NCBI RefSeq assembly: GCF_001544915.2
Contig: NZ_FCOE02000003.1
Coordinates: 406,365-470,364, forward strand
DNA length: 64,000 nucleotides
Source: Caballeronia pedi
GTDB lineage: Bacteria; Pseudomonadota; Gammaproteobacteria; Burkholderiales; Burkholderiaceae
Direction: 5' to 3'
In this document: piece by piece, positions 1 through 7,677 of the stretch
Layout: every line of letters starts with the position of its first letter
How positions within the stretch are numbered: position 1 is the first letter of the stretch
Position numbers and translations under genes: made by a program
The notes under the pieces: model-generated
Told to the model about the DNA's origin: nothing
Databases searched by the model: none
The model's input: only the letters and a program-made list of their open reading frames with translations

Positions 1-811
1 CCGACGGAAAATTCTTGAACAGCTTCTTAGCGAGCTTCGAGCCCCGGAACGCCTTGAACAGGGCGGCGGCAACCGCCAACATGTTCATGACCGGCGGTCC
101 GCCCACGAGAACCGGACGCTCGGCCGGAATCGGCAGCATCACCGACGTGGGCAAGGACAACATCTTGCGGTCGGTGTGCGCGCTGTTATGCGACATCGGC
201 ATCATGCCGGCAAACCAGCAACTGAGCGCGGGCAGCGCGAGGAAAGACATTGGATCGCCATTGGCCAGCACGGTGCGGCTGCCCATGAACGACTCCGAGT
301 CCTGCGACGGCCCTGCCGCATCCGGCCCAGTAAAGCCCGCCCCCAAAGGAAAATGCAGTCCCGGAACATGGAACGTGTGCGTGCCTGCGGTGGCGCGCAA
401 CATTCCATTGATGAAGATCGGCGCACCGCCTCCGCCCTTGCCCACGTTGCCGCCAAGGGCGTCGCTGGCTTTCTGCTGGAGCGCGTTGAGCTTGTTCAGC
501 GCGCCCATGCCGGTCTTGACGGCGTCGTTGTTCATGACAGCGTTCATCGCGCCCATGCCCGACTTCACGACATCGCTGTTCATCACGTCCGCGATCTGCT
601 GCTCGTGCGCTTGTACGAACGCCTCGGCCTGCTCTTCCACGAAGCTGAACACGATGCTGCCGATGACCGCCATCGCCGCATTCAAATATTCGCGCAGATC
701 CAGCACCATCCCCACGTGCGGATGCGGCAGCGGAGTCGGCGCAGGCGCGTTCACCATATGGACATCGATGCCGACCACCGGCGTCAGGTGGTTCACAGCC
801 AACATCGTCAT
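1..811 (-). CDS. Rhs-family T6SS effector with N-terminal PAAR-like domain (partial, 3' end outside window)
   Basis: About 270 residues are visible and the frame is still open at the window edge. The start ATG (811-809) overlaps the stop of the upstream gene (ATGA), so the two are translationally coupled. A first segment (residues about 1-45) is followed by an alanine/valine-rich stretch with repeated MNSDVVKSGMGAMN / MNNDAVKTGMGALN units. Residues about 115-250 hold a PAAR-like fold signature: the FINGMLRATAGTHTFHVPG segment, LANGDPMSFLALPALSC and the PAGRPVLVGGPPV turn. This is the layout of Rhs/polymorphic-toxin effectors that sit as the spike tip on VgrG. The YD repeats, the toxin tip and the immunity gene lie to the left, so toxin activity cannot be named. 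A shorter PAAR-only protein is possible but unlikely, because the frame continues. Confidence 0.72.
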   Translation of the reverse strand, partial: MTMLAVNHLTPVVGIDVHMVNAPAPTPLPHPHVGMVLDLREYLNAAMAVIGSIVFSFVEEQAEAFVQAHEQQIADVMNSDVVKSGMGAMNAVMNNDAVKTGMGALNKLNALQQKASDALGGNVGKGGGGAPIFINGMLRATAGTHTFHVPGLHFPLGAGFTGPDAAGPSQDSESFMGSRTVLANGDPMSFLALPALSCWFAGMMPMSHNSAHTDRKMLSLPTSVMLPIPAERPVLVGGPPVMNMLAVAAALFKAFRGSKLAKKLFKNFPS

Positions 812-2163
812 GATGCGTTGCCCTCTTCCATGTTGTTGTTTGCGATCAATTGGGCGGAGACATCATTCGGCGAAAGCGGCTTCGACGTTTCTTTCCAGTC
901 GGGGCCATACAGCGCCTCTAGCGCGCGTTCCAGTTCGCCGCGCCGCACATGCAGCCAACCGATGCGCTCGAGCATCCAGCTCACGACCAGTTGCAGATTG
1001 CTGTTTGCCCGCAGTGCCGGCTCCATGCTCTGGCCGGCTCCGAGCGCAAGGAAACCAGCGTCGAGCGCCGCATCGCGCTCGCGCGCGCGGTCCAGACACC
1101 ATGCCCGCATGCGGTGCGCCTCGACCAGCAGGATGCTGTCCTTGTCCACCCGCGCGAATTCCGCGGCTTTCGCATAGCAACGCGCGGCGTCCAGATAGCG
1201 CTCGCGCGTGATCTGCACGCTCGCTTCACCGAACAATCCATTCACGACGAGCTTGTTGCCCGCAGGGTGCGATGCTTCGCGCGCCTGTTGCGCAGATGCC
1301 GTGGCGTCTCGATACGCGCTGAGTGCGAGATCCGCCGAGCCCCATTTGAGGTACGCCGCCCCGGCGAGCAGATGCACGGTCGCGCTCTGATCGAACCATT
1401 GCTTGGCGTCGCTCACGCCGAGCGCCGATGCGCGCAGGCGCTCCAGGCGAGCCGGGTCGTTGTGACCCAGGCTCTCCGAGAGTTCGACGAAGAGTCTGCG
1501 AAACTGTCCCGTCGCGCCGCGCTCGCCCGATTGCGCGGCCAGCTCACGCGGCAATGCCTGCATCTGATAGCGGCCGTCGGTTCGACGGACGGCATCGGGC
1601 CGCTGTTTCGCGAGCCCGCCAAATGCATTCGGATCGGTGCCCATCAGGACCAGCCGGAGGCGACGTGACAATCCGGCGTAAGGTCCGTTGAGCAGGTTCA
1701 GCAGTTTGTCGAGACATGCCTCGAACGCCTTGGGCTTGTCGTTGCGCGCTGGCGCGAGCACGAGCACCATGCCCGGAAACACGTCGGGATGATGGAGCAT
1801 CAGGCTGTTCAAGACCGCAAACAGGTGTTGTGCCGCGTGGGCATGATTCCGCGCGGGCGGCTTCCAGTCCGCGACGATACCCGTGCGTGCGGAACCTTCA
1901 CGCCGCGTATCGTAGAACGCGATGATTTCCTCGGCGAGCGCAGCCGGATATCGATCGGCGTCTTCGAACGGTGAGTTCAGTTCGAGCACGGCGTTCGACA
2001 TCTCGCGCTGCGTCTGAAAGAACACCTTCAGCAATTCGGCGTCGGCTTCGTTCGCGTGCCAGTACAGCAAGCGCGCGGATTTGTCGTTTGCGAAGGCGAG
2101 CCAGTCTTCGTGCGCGGCCATCATGCGGCGCTCGACCGGGTTGGTGGGTTGCCAGTTCTGCAT
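808..2163 (-). CDS. Hypothetical helical (TPR-like) protein between VgrG and Rhs, candidate effector adaptor
   Basis: A 451-residue protein starting at MQNWQPTNP (ATG 2163), 11 nt after the vgrG stop. The same frame is open upstream, but that stretch lies inside vgrG and is antisense-like nonsense. The N-terminal 200 residues contain a conserved-looking region (PAALAEEIIAFYDTRREGS, FPGMVLVLAPARNDKPKAFE). Residues about 270-420 are alanine-rich helix pairs (AGAAYLKWGSADLALSAYRD, ERYLDAARCYAKAAEFARV) resembling TPR. No catalytic motif, signal peptide or membrane segment is visible. It sits exactly where VgrG-effector adaptors lie and its stop overlaps the rhs start, so a role in loading or folding the Rhs effector is inferred. 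I do not recognise DUF4123, DUF2169 or DUF1795 in it. Confidence 0.75.
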   Translation of the reverse strand: MQNWQPTNPVERRMMAAHEDWLAFANDKSARLLYWHANEADAELLKVFFQTQREMSNAVLELNSPFEDADRYPAALAEEIIAFYDTRREGSARTGIVADWKPPARNHAHAAQHLFAVLNSLMLHHPDVFPGMVLVLAPARNDKPKAFEACLDKLLNLLNGPYAGLSRRLRLVLMGTDPNAFGGLAKQRPDAVRRTDGRYQMQALPRELAAQSGERGATGQFRRLFVELSESLGHNDPARLERLRASALGVSDAKQWFDQSATVHLLAGAAYLKWGSADLALSAYRDATASAQQAREASHPAGNKLVVNGLFGEASVQITRERYLDAARCYAKAAEFARVDKDSILLVEAHRMRAWCLDRARERDAALDAGFLALGAGQSMEPALRANSNLQLVVSWMLERIGWLHVRRGELERALEALYGPDWKETSKPLSPNDVSAQLIANNNMEEGNAS

Positions 2164-2174
2164 GAGCGACGCCG

Positions 2175-4412
2175 TCAGGGGTTCAGTTTGAGCGTGGCTC
2201 CGCTCACCGTATGCTCGCCCTTCGCGGTACTGGTCAGCGTCTTGCCGTCGACGGTTACTGTCGACCCGACGATCGCGTGACTGTCCGCACCTTGCGACAG
2301 AATCTTCACGCCCTTGATCTCGATCGTGCCATCGGACTTCATCGTGATGCTCGACTTGCCACACTCCAGCTTGATTTCATCAGTGGCCGTCGTGCGTATC
2401 GTTCCGACGACCTCGACTGCCTGACTGTCGTCAACCTTCACATACTGATGACCGGTCACTTTCTGCGTGTGATTGCTCAGCAGCGTTGTCGTCTTGTCCC
2501 CGTGAACGGTCTCCTCTTCCGTGCCAATCACCGTGGCGGTGCGCGTCTGCTCGACCGTGAAGGTGTCGTTTCCGACCACTTTCGCCTCGCGGTCCTTCTC
2601 GACCGTATGCGTCTGTTTGCCGGTGATGGTGGTGTCCTGATCCCCGCCGATGGTCAGCGTGTCGTTCTTCGTGACGGCCCGCTTGCGATTCGAATTGAGC
2701 GTGATCGTTTCGTCGCCCGTGACCGTTTCCGTTCGTGTGCCGGCGACGGTCGTCGTTTCGGTACCGCCGATCGACTTGATGCGGTTCACATTGACCGTGT
2801 GTGCCTCGTTGTTCTTGACGGTCGTGTTCATGTCTTTCTGCGCTTGCAGCCAGACTTCCTCCGCGCCTTGCTTGTCCTCGAAGCGCAAGCCGTTGGCGGT
2901 CTCCGCGCTGCCCTTCATGGATCGCGACAGCATCCCGCTCTGCGTTGCATTGCCTGGCAGATCCCACGGCGGCATTGTCTCGGCGTTGTACAGACGCCCG
3001 ACCACGATCGGCCGGTCCGGATCGCCGCTCTCGAAATCGACGATCACCTCGGTCCCCACCCGCGGGATATTGACCCCGCCGAAGCCGCCGCCCGCCCAGG
3101 GGTAAGACACGCGCACCCAGCACGAGGAGTTCTGGTCCTTCACGCCCGAGCGATCCCATCGGAAGCTCAGCTTCACGCGGCCGTACTGGTCGGTCCAGAT
3201 TTCCTGTCCGGCCGGCCCCGTCACCGTTGCGGTTTGCGGGCCGTTCGTGCGGGGTTTCGAATAGGGGCTGCGCAACGGGCGATACACCGTTGTCGCCGGC
3301 TGAACGATGAAGTCGCTATACAGGCGATGCTTGCCGGAGCCCGTCGAATCCTCCGCTTCGGATGCGGCAAAGGTCGCCGAGATCACCAGATACTCCTGAT
3401 TCGCCGCTTCGTGCGGATAGCCCTCCAGACTGAAGGTCGTGCCGCATTCGATGTCACGCACGTTGCCGCCGCCGCTCGCGCGCTCCGCCTGCGCGCGAAG
3501 TTCCTCCATGCGCAACCGGGCGATCTGCTCGCCTTGAGAGGATTCCGTATAGTCGCCAGGCCATTCGTAGCGCTCGAAGTCGTTGTGCGCGGTGTTGCGG
3601 GGCAAGTCGTTCTGGGCAATCAGCGGCGCCGTGGGCTTCTTGAAGTCGTAGTCGTTCGTGGTCACACGCCCCGTCTTGAGCATGCCAGACATGTCGAAAC
3701 GACTGATGTGCTCACGATCGCTCCGGCGTCCTGGCTGCACGTACCACAGCGTCTGATAAGCAGGGCTCTTGACCGGCTTGTGCGCGCCGAGCTGATCGAC
3801 CAGCACCATGCGGTGGAAGCCATCGGCATGCTCGAAGAACCAGTAGATCCCATGTTCGGCCATCAGGCGCTGGATGAAACGGAAATCCGTCTCGCCGTAT
3901 TGGACCTGATAATCCAGCACCGGATACGTCTCGCTGAGCCGCAACTCATACGAGTACATGTAATTCCCGAAGACCTCTTCGATGATCTCCACGACCGTTT
4001 TGCGCTGGAATATCCGAAAATCGGAACGCTGATCGGCCAGCGAAATCCAGGGTTCAAGCTCCAGCTGATACCGGCTCTGCCGTTCCAGTTGGCCGACGTA
4101 GCGTGCGGCGGTGACGATCCCGCTGATCTCGCGCTTGCCCGCGACGCCCGGCATGAAGCTGCCCATTTCCTCCAACTGGACGTTGATGGTCAGTTCCTTG
4201 CCGATCATGGCTGTGAGATCGAGATTGGCGGCGGCTTCGGCCGGCATGACCGACTCGAGCGGCGTACAGCAATCGATCGTGTACTTGTAGATACTCGACA
4301 GCGCCTCCGTACCCGACAGCGACCGCACCTGCAGTGCGGGCTCGCCCGTTGGTCCGTTCGGCAACGCCGCTCCACTGATGCTCACAGTGCGCTTGGTCAA
4401 CACATTCATCAT
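2175..4412 (-). CDS. vgrG: Type VI secretion tip protein VgrG (TssI)
   Basis: A 745-residue trimeric spike protein that caps the Hcp tube. The N-terminal gp27-like part holds the family signatures LEPWISLADQRSDFRIFQ and YGETDFRFIQRLMAEHGIYWFFEH. The gp5-like OB fold has WVRVSYPWAGGGFGG and GTEVIVDFESGDPDRPIVVG. After about residue 560 comes a long run of beta-helix repeats of the type TVxGxxTxT. The C-terminus ends in a short GEHTVSGATLKLNP tail with no extra enzymatic domain, so this is a structural rather than an evolved VgrG. The start at ATG 4412 (MMNVLTKR) is preceded by GAGGG nine bases upstream and is preferred to the longer frame beginning at 4439. It is followed by a helical protein and an Rhs effector. 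Confidence 0.96.
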   Translation of the reverse strand: MMNVLTKRTVSISGAALPNGPTGEPALQVRSLSGTEALSSIYKYTIDCCTPLESVMPAEAAANLDLTAMIGKELTINVQLEEMGSFMPGVAGKREISGIVTAARYVGQLERQSRYQLELEPWISLADQRSDFRIFQRKTVVEIIEEVFGNYMYSYELRLSETYPVLDYQVQYGETDFRFIQRLMAEHGIYWFFEHADGFHRMVLVDQLGAHKPVKSPAYQTLWYVQPGRRSDREHISRFDMSGMLKTGRVTTNDYDFKKPTAPLIAQNDLPRNTAHNDFERYEWPGDYTESSQGEQIARLRMEELRAQAERASGGGNVRDIECGTTFSLEGYPHEAANQEYLVISATFAASEAEDSTGSGKHRLYSDFIVQPATTVYRPLRSPYSKPRTNGPQTATVTGPAGQEIWTDQYGRVKLSFRWDRSGVKDQNSSCWVRVSYPWAGGGFGGVNIPRVGTEVIVDFESGDPDRPIVVGRLYNAETMPPWDLPGNATQSGMLSRSMKGSAETANGLRFEDKQGAEEVWLQAQKDMNTTVKNNEAHTVNVNRIKSIGGTETTTVAGTRTETVTGDETITLNSNRKRAVTKNDTLTIGGDQDTTITGKQTHTVEKDREAKVVGNDTFTVEQTRTATVIGTEEETVHGDKTTTLLSNHTQKVTGHQYVKVDDSQAVEVVGTIRTTATDEIKLECGKSSITMKSDGTIEIKGVKILSQGADSHAIVGSTVTVDGKTLTSTAKGEHTVSGATLKLNP

Positions 4413-4524
4413 GACGGGAAACCCTCGATAAATCTTCACAGATCGATGGCAGATTCGTTACGCCACCAAATTCGATCAGTTATGCAAAATCTTTTTGAGA
4501 TGCGCTTGCAGTTATGCGGCTGGT

Positions 4525-5403
4525 TCAGTTCAGATAGCCAGGCAAAACGCCGATGTGCGGGTCGATATGCAATCCGACGGTCGTGCTGCTCATGAGCAGC
4601 ACGACGCGCGCTTGCGCGATGGCCCGCTCGGTCATCCAGAATGTCTCGGCCGATGAAAAGCCCATCATCATTTCGGACACGTTGATGCCGAGCAAGAGTG
4701 CACATGCATCCGCATCTGGAAAGAGGCGCATTCGGGCGTCCACGAATACCGCGCCGCCGCGAAAGTCCGTCAGGCTCAGTTCCTGACCGAAGAAAGCATC
4801 CGTCATGAATACGGTCGGCGCCGTCGGCGCTTCGGTGATCTCGTCTTTTGCTTCGTCGGCCTTTGCCTTTCCCTTCTCGTTTGCATCTGCTGCCGGCTTC
4901 TCGACCTTTGAATCGTCATCGGCGCTTGGAACGGCCTGCTTCACCTTTTCGCCTGCTGCCTCGTTTCTCTCGGGAAGACCGGCTTTCGCGTTGGCCGTAT
5001 CGGCCTCCTTCGCCGTGGCCGGCTGCGGCGCGGCCTGTCCAATGACGGAAGCGACGGTGCCGTCGATCGCCGTGCTGAGCGAGTCAGTCAATCCGTCGAC
5101 GAGCTTTTTGGCGCCCGGCAGCAACGACTCGGCTTTTCGGGCGGCGGCATCGGGACTCGGTTTCTTCACCTCGACCGGCGTCCCCCGCAGATCCTGGGGC
5201 AGCACCATGAGCGGCAACGCAACGCGCCCAACGCCGCCGTGCGCAGGCGCGTCTATTCTCGACCGGCCAAAATAAAGACTCTGACGTTTTCCATTCGGGT
5301 CGATCAGCGTGATCTCCCCGCCGGATGCAATGACGATATCCGCATTCATGCCGTACTTGATGTCGGCATGATAGGTCCATTTGCTCGGTCTCAGATGCGA
5401 CAT
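4525..5403 (-). CDS. Hypothetical T6SS-associated protein with charged low-complexity linker
   Basis: A 292-residue protein starting at MSHLRPSKW, with AAGGAG well placed upstream of ATG 5403. Residues 1-75 look like a compact beta domain (DIVIASGGEITLIDPNGKRQ). Residues about 90-215 are alanine/lysine/glutamate-rich low complexity, including many KEAD, ANEKGKAKADEAKDE stretches. Residues 218-292 form a second small domain (FFGQELSLTDFRGGAVFVD, LLLGINVSEMMMGFSSAETFW). No signal peptide or enzyme motif was found. It lies between tssA and vgrG on the same strand, separated from each by 70-112 nt, so it probably belongs to the T6SS operon. Function unknown; a secreted or structural accessory is possible. 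Confidence 0.72.
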   Translation of the reverse strand: MSHLRPSKWTYHADIKYGMNADIVIASGGEITLIDPNGKRQSLYFGRSRIDAPAHGGVGRVALPLMVLPQDLRGTPVEVKKPSPDAAARKAESLLPGAKKLVDGLTDSLSTAIDGTVASVIGQAAPQPATAKEADTANAKAGLPERNEAAGEKVKQAVPSADDDSKVEKPAADANEKGKAKADEAKDEITEAPTAPTVFMTDAFFGQELSLTDFRGGAVFVDARMRLFPDADACALLLGINVSEMMMGFSSAETFWMTERAIAQARVVLLMSSTTVGLHIDPHIGVLPGYLN

Positions 5404-5473
5404 AGATTCGCTCTCCTTGATTTGCTCGATCGCGCGGACGCGCAAAGGTCGCGCTTCTCATACCCTGAAGCTT

Positions 5474-6583
5474 TCACGCGTCGACACTCCATTTTTCGAT
5501 CAGGTCGGAAGGAATCGCGCCGATGATCTCCGCATACCCCTTGCCGACAAGAGACTCCGCTCGCCGCAGCAGAAGCGGAATCGGACTGCTCGGTTCGTGC
5601 CGTTCGAACCACAGTCGCACGGCGCGCATGGACTCGAGTGCGTCATCGCGCCCCCGGGCGTGCGTCTCCACGCGAGGCATCGGTGCTGCAACATCGACGA
5701 GTGCACGGGCATCAGCGATGTCCGTGTGCGCGTCGTTGCTTTCGTCGGCTGCAGCGTCACTCGTCGTCCGGACGACCTCATCTTCCGGACCAAGCGGCGC
5801 CATCGTCGGCGCCGCGGTGACGAAGTCGCCGGCCACCCGGCGCAACACGCGGCTCAGCGCGGAAAGATCGGGCGCATACACGCCGAGGTGCTGTTGACTC
5901 CATGCATCGATTTCGTCGAGACTCGCGAGTGCGATCTCGAAGCCGGCGAACACGGCAGGCTGCTGAACGCGCATGTCCTCGAGTTGCCGCGTCACGGATT
6001 CGACGGTCAGCGCGTCGCTCGCGCGCGGTTGCGCGAACGCCCGCTCGACATCGCGCACTTGCAGGCGCGCGACGCTTGAGCGCGTGAGCGCGATCTCGCG
6101 CACGTCGGAAAGCAGGCCTTCCATGTCGGTCAGCGCCTGAAGCGCATTCATCCGAATTTCCAGCGCGGCGTCACGATCCTCATCGACGCCCGGTTGCGGA
6201 TGAATCGTGTCCGGATACGCGCCCAGCCACGACGCGAGCAGCCGCAGCCCCTCGGCCAGCCCGTTCGCTCCGGCAAGTCGCGTGCGGCATCGCGCGAAAA
6301 GGATGGCAATGCGGATGTCCTTGCTGCGCATCATCATCCGCCGGCAATCACGATCCACCTCGCCCCAGTTGATCGGCTCCGCCGAGCCGACGAAATCGCC
6401 GTACTGCGCGTCCATCTTCGCCGCGACCCGCGCGGCCAGCACGACGAATTCCGGGTCGTATTCGAGATCGACGCCACAAGGCGAGACAGGATCGATCGGC
6501 GCCAGCCAGTCGTGCGCCGGGCTATCGTTCGTCGCCGATGGTCTGGTTTTCGGTTGCGCCGCGCGCTTGTTGGTCGTGTTCAT
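5474..6583 (-). CDS. tssA: Type VI secretion system protein TssA (ImpA N-terminal domain)
   Basis: A 369-residue TssA. The ImpA_N domain occupies roughly residues 25-150, with typical segments PIDPVSPCGVDLEYDPEF, GEVDRDCRRMMMRSKDIRIA and GLAEGLRLLASWLGAYPDTIHPQ. A variable middle follows, then a C-terminal helical block ending in RRAESLVGKGYAEIIGAIPSD. TssA proteins cap the baseplate or the growing sheath and guide TssB/TssC polymerisation. The start (ATG 6583, MNTTNKR) overlaps the tssG stop by four bases (ATGA), and the longer upstream reading of this frame is rejected because it lies inside tssG. Confidence 0.93.
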   Translation of the reverse strand: MNTTNKRAAQPKTRPSATNDSPAHDWLAPIDPVSPCGVDLEYDPEFVVLAARVAAKMDAQYGDFVGSAEPINWGEVDRDCRRMMMRSKDIRIAILFARCRTRLAGANGLAEGLRLLASWLGAYPDTIHPQPGVDEDRDAALEIRMNALQALTDMEGLLSDVREIALTRSSVARLQVRDVERAFAQPRASDALTVESVTRQLEDMRVQQPAVFAGFEIALASLDEIDAWSQQHLGVYAPDLSALSRVLRRVAGDFVTAAPTMAPLGPEDEVVRTTSDAAADESNDAHTDIADARALVDVAAPMPRVETHARGRDDALESMRAVRLWFERHEPSSPIPLLLRRAESLVGKGYAEIIGAIPSDLIEKWSVDA

Positions 6584-7677
6584 CGCGCTCCTCCACCCGC
6601 GCTGGCATGCACGGCGCGCTCCTCGCGTGTGCGCCGTGAGAATTGGTCGACGTATTGCTCCGGTTCGAAGCACATGCCCGCGACCGCCTGGCCTTCCGGG
6701 GAATGTCCCAGCCAGCCCGACCAGCCCAGTTGCTGCGGTCCGCCCACCATTGCGGCCGACGCACTCTCGGCTCGAATGCGCAGTTCGAGTTCCCACTCGA
6801 ACTCGCGGCCGACGAAGCTGCGCACCAGATCGACCAGCATGGGCAAATCGTCGCCGCGCGGCGTGAACCGCAGGTACCGGTCCATATCGATCGGGCCGAC
6901 GACGATGCGAAAGCGATATTGCCGGTCGGGTACCTGTTCGCCGAGCAACGCGCCCACGCCCATGGTCGCGGCCGGTCCCGCGCGTCCCAGATGCGTGTGC
7001 TCCTCGGCCGCGACCTCGATCCAGTGAAAGACGTATTCCACGATGTTCACTGGCACACCGAAGTAGTGCTCGAGCGTCATCCGCAGGCCGTCCGGATCAC
7101 GCGCCTCGCGCACGAGACTCGACGCGGCAGCAAGCTGCGCGTGCGCCGGCAGCGTGCGCCGGCAGATTTCGTTTGTGTCCTGTCCGATGATGCTGGCGAC
7201 ATACAGCGAAAATGGCTCATCGCCCGGACGATCGAGCCCGGCCGCCGCCTGCGCCGAGGACCACGCCCGGTAGAGCAGCGTCAGATAGCGGTGGTGAAAG
7301 ATGTCGAGGAAGTCGACCAGAGTCTTGTCGCGTCGCCATTCCTGTCGTTCCCGCGCAATTTCAGTCACATGAAGCGGCAACGGACCGTTCGGCCCGAGCA
7401 TGCCGAGACCGAAAAGACGTATTTGCAGATGCCCGTCGTGCGCCCCCGCACTCGCGATTTCCCGCGGCGCGAACGTCAGGCTCGGGTACTGCCCGAGACG
7501 AAACGGCTCCGCGCTCGGACGTTGCGCCGTGCCGATGGGCGCGATGCCGGCGTTCGCACCGATGCGGCGCATCAGCGATAGAAAGCCGTAGCGCCACGGC
7601 TCGGACTCCAGACGCGAAAACGTCTCCGGCGAAAGCGGTGGATCGCGCAGCAAGGACGCGACAGGCAGGCGTTCCAT
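6580..7677 (-). CDS. tssG: Type VI secretion system baseplate subunit TssG
   Basis: A 365-residue baseplate wedge protein that works with TssE, TssF and TssK. Family features visible are the N-terminal SLLRDPPLSPETFSRLESEP region, RYGFLSLMRRIGA, PLPLHVTEIARER with the FLDIFHHRYLTLLYRAW block, and the C-terminal GLPMLVDLVRSF-like segment. The start ATG 7677 overlaps the tssF stop (ATGA). The frame upstream of this codon is open but is antisense to tssF content and was discarded. Tight coupling to tssF and tssA on both sides supports co-translation of the baseplate components. Confidence 0.95.
   Translation of the reverse strand: MERLPVASLLRDPPLSPETFSRLESEPWRYGFLSLMRRIGANAGIAPIGTAQRPSAEPFRLGQYPSLTFAPREIASAGAHDGHLQIRLFGLGMLGPNGPLPLHVTEIARERQEWRRDKTLVDFLDIFHHRYLTLLYRAWSSAQAAAGLDRPGDEPFSLYVASIIGQDTNEICRRTLPAHAQLAAASSLVREARDPDGLRMTLEHYFGVPVNIVEYVFHWIEVAAEEHTHLGRAGPAATMGVGALLGEQVPDRQYRFRIVVGPIDMDRYLRFTPRGDDLPMLVDLVRSFVGREFEWELELRIRAESASAAMVGGPQQLGWSGWLGHSPEGQAVAGMCFEPEQYVDQFSRRTREERAVHASAGGGAR

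Noticed and set aside
15..1211. 398-codon plus-strand frame at the left edge
   Set aside because: It runs antisense to the Rhs/PAAR gene and the adaptor-like gene, both of which have coherent proteins and an ATGA overlap.
2211..4595. 794-codon plus-strand open frame across vgrG
   Set aside because: It is antisense to a clear VgrG; its composition (Arg/His/Leu-rich, no domain) is the normal shadow of a GC-rich gene.
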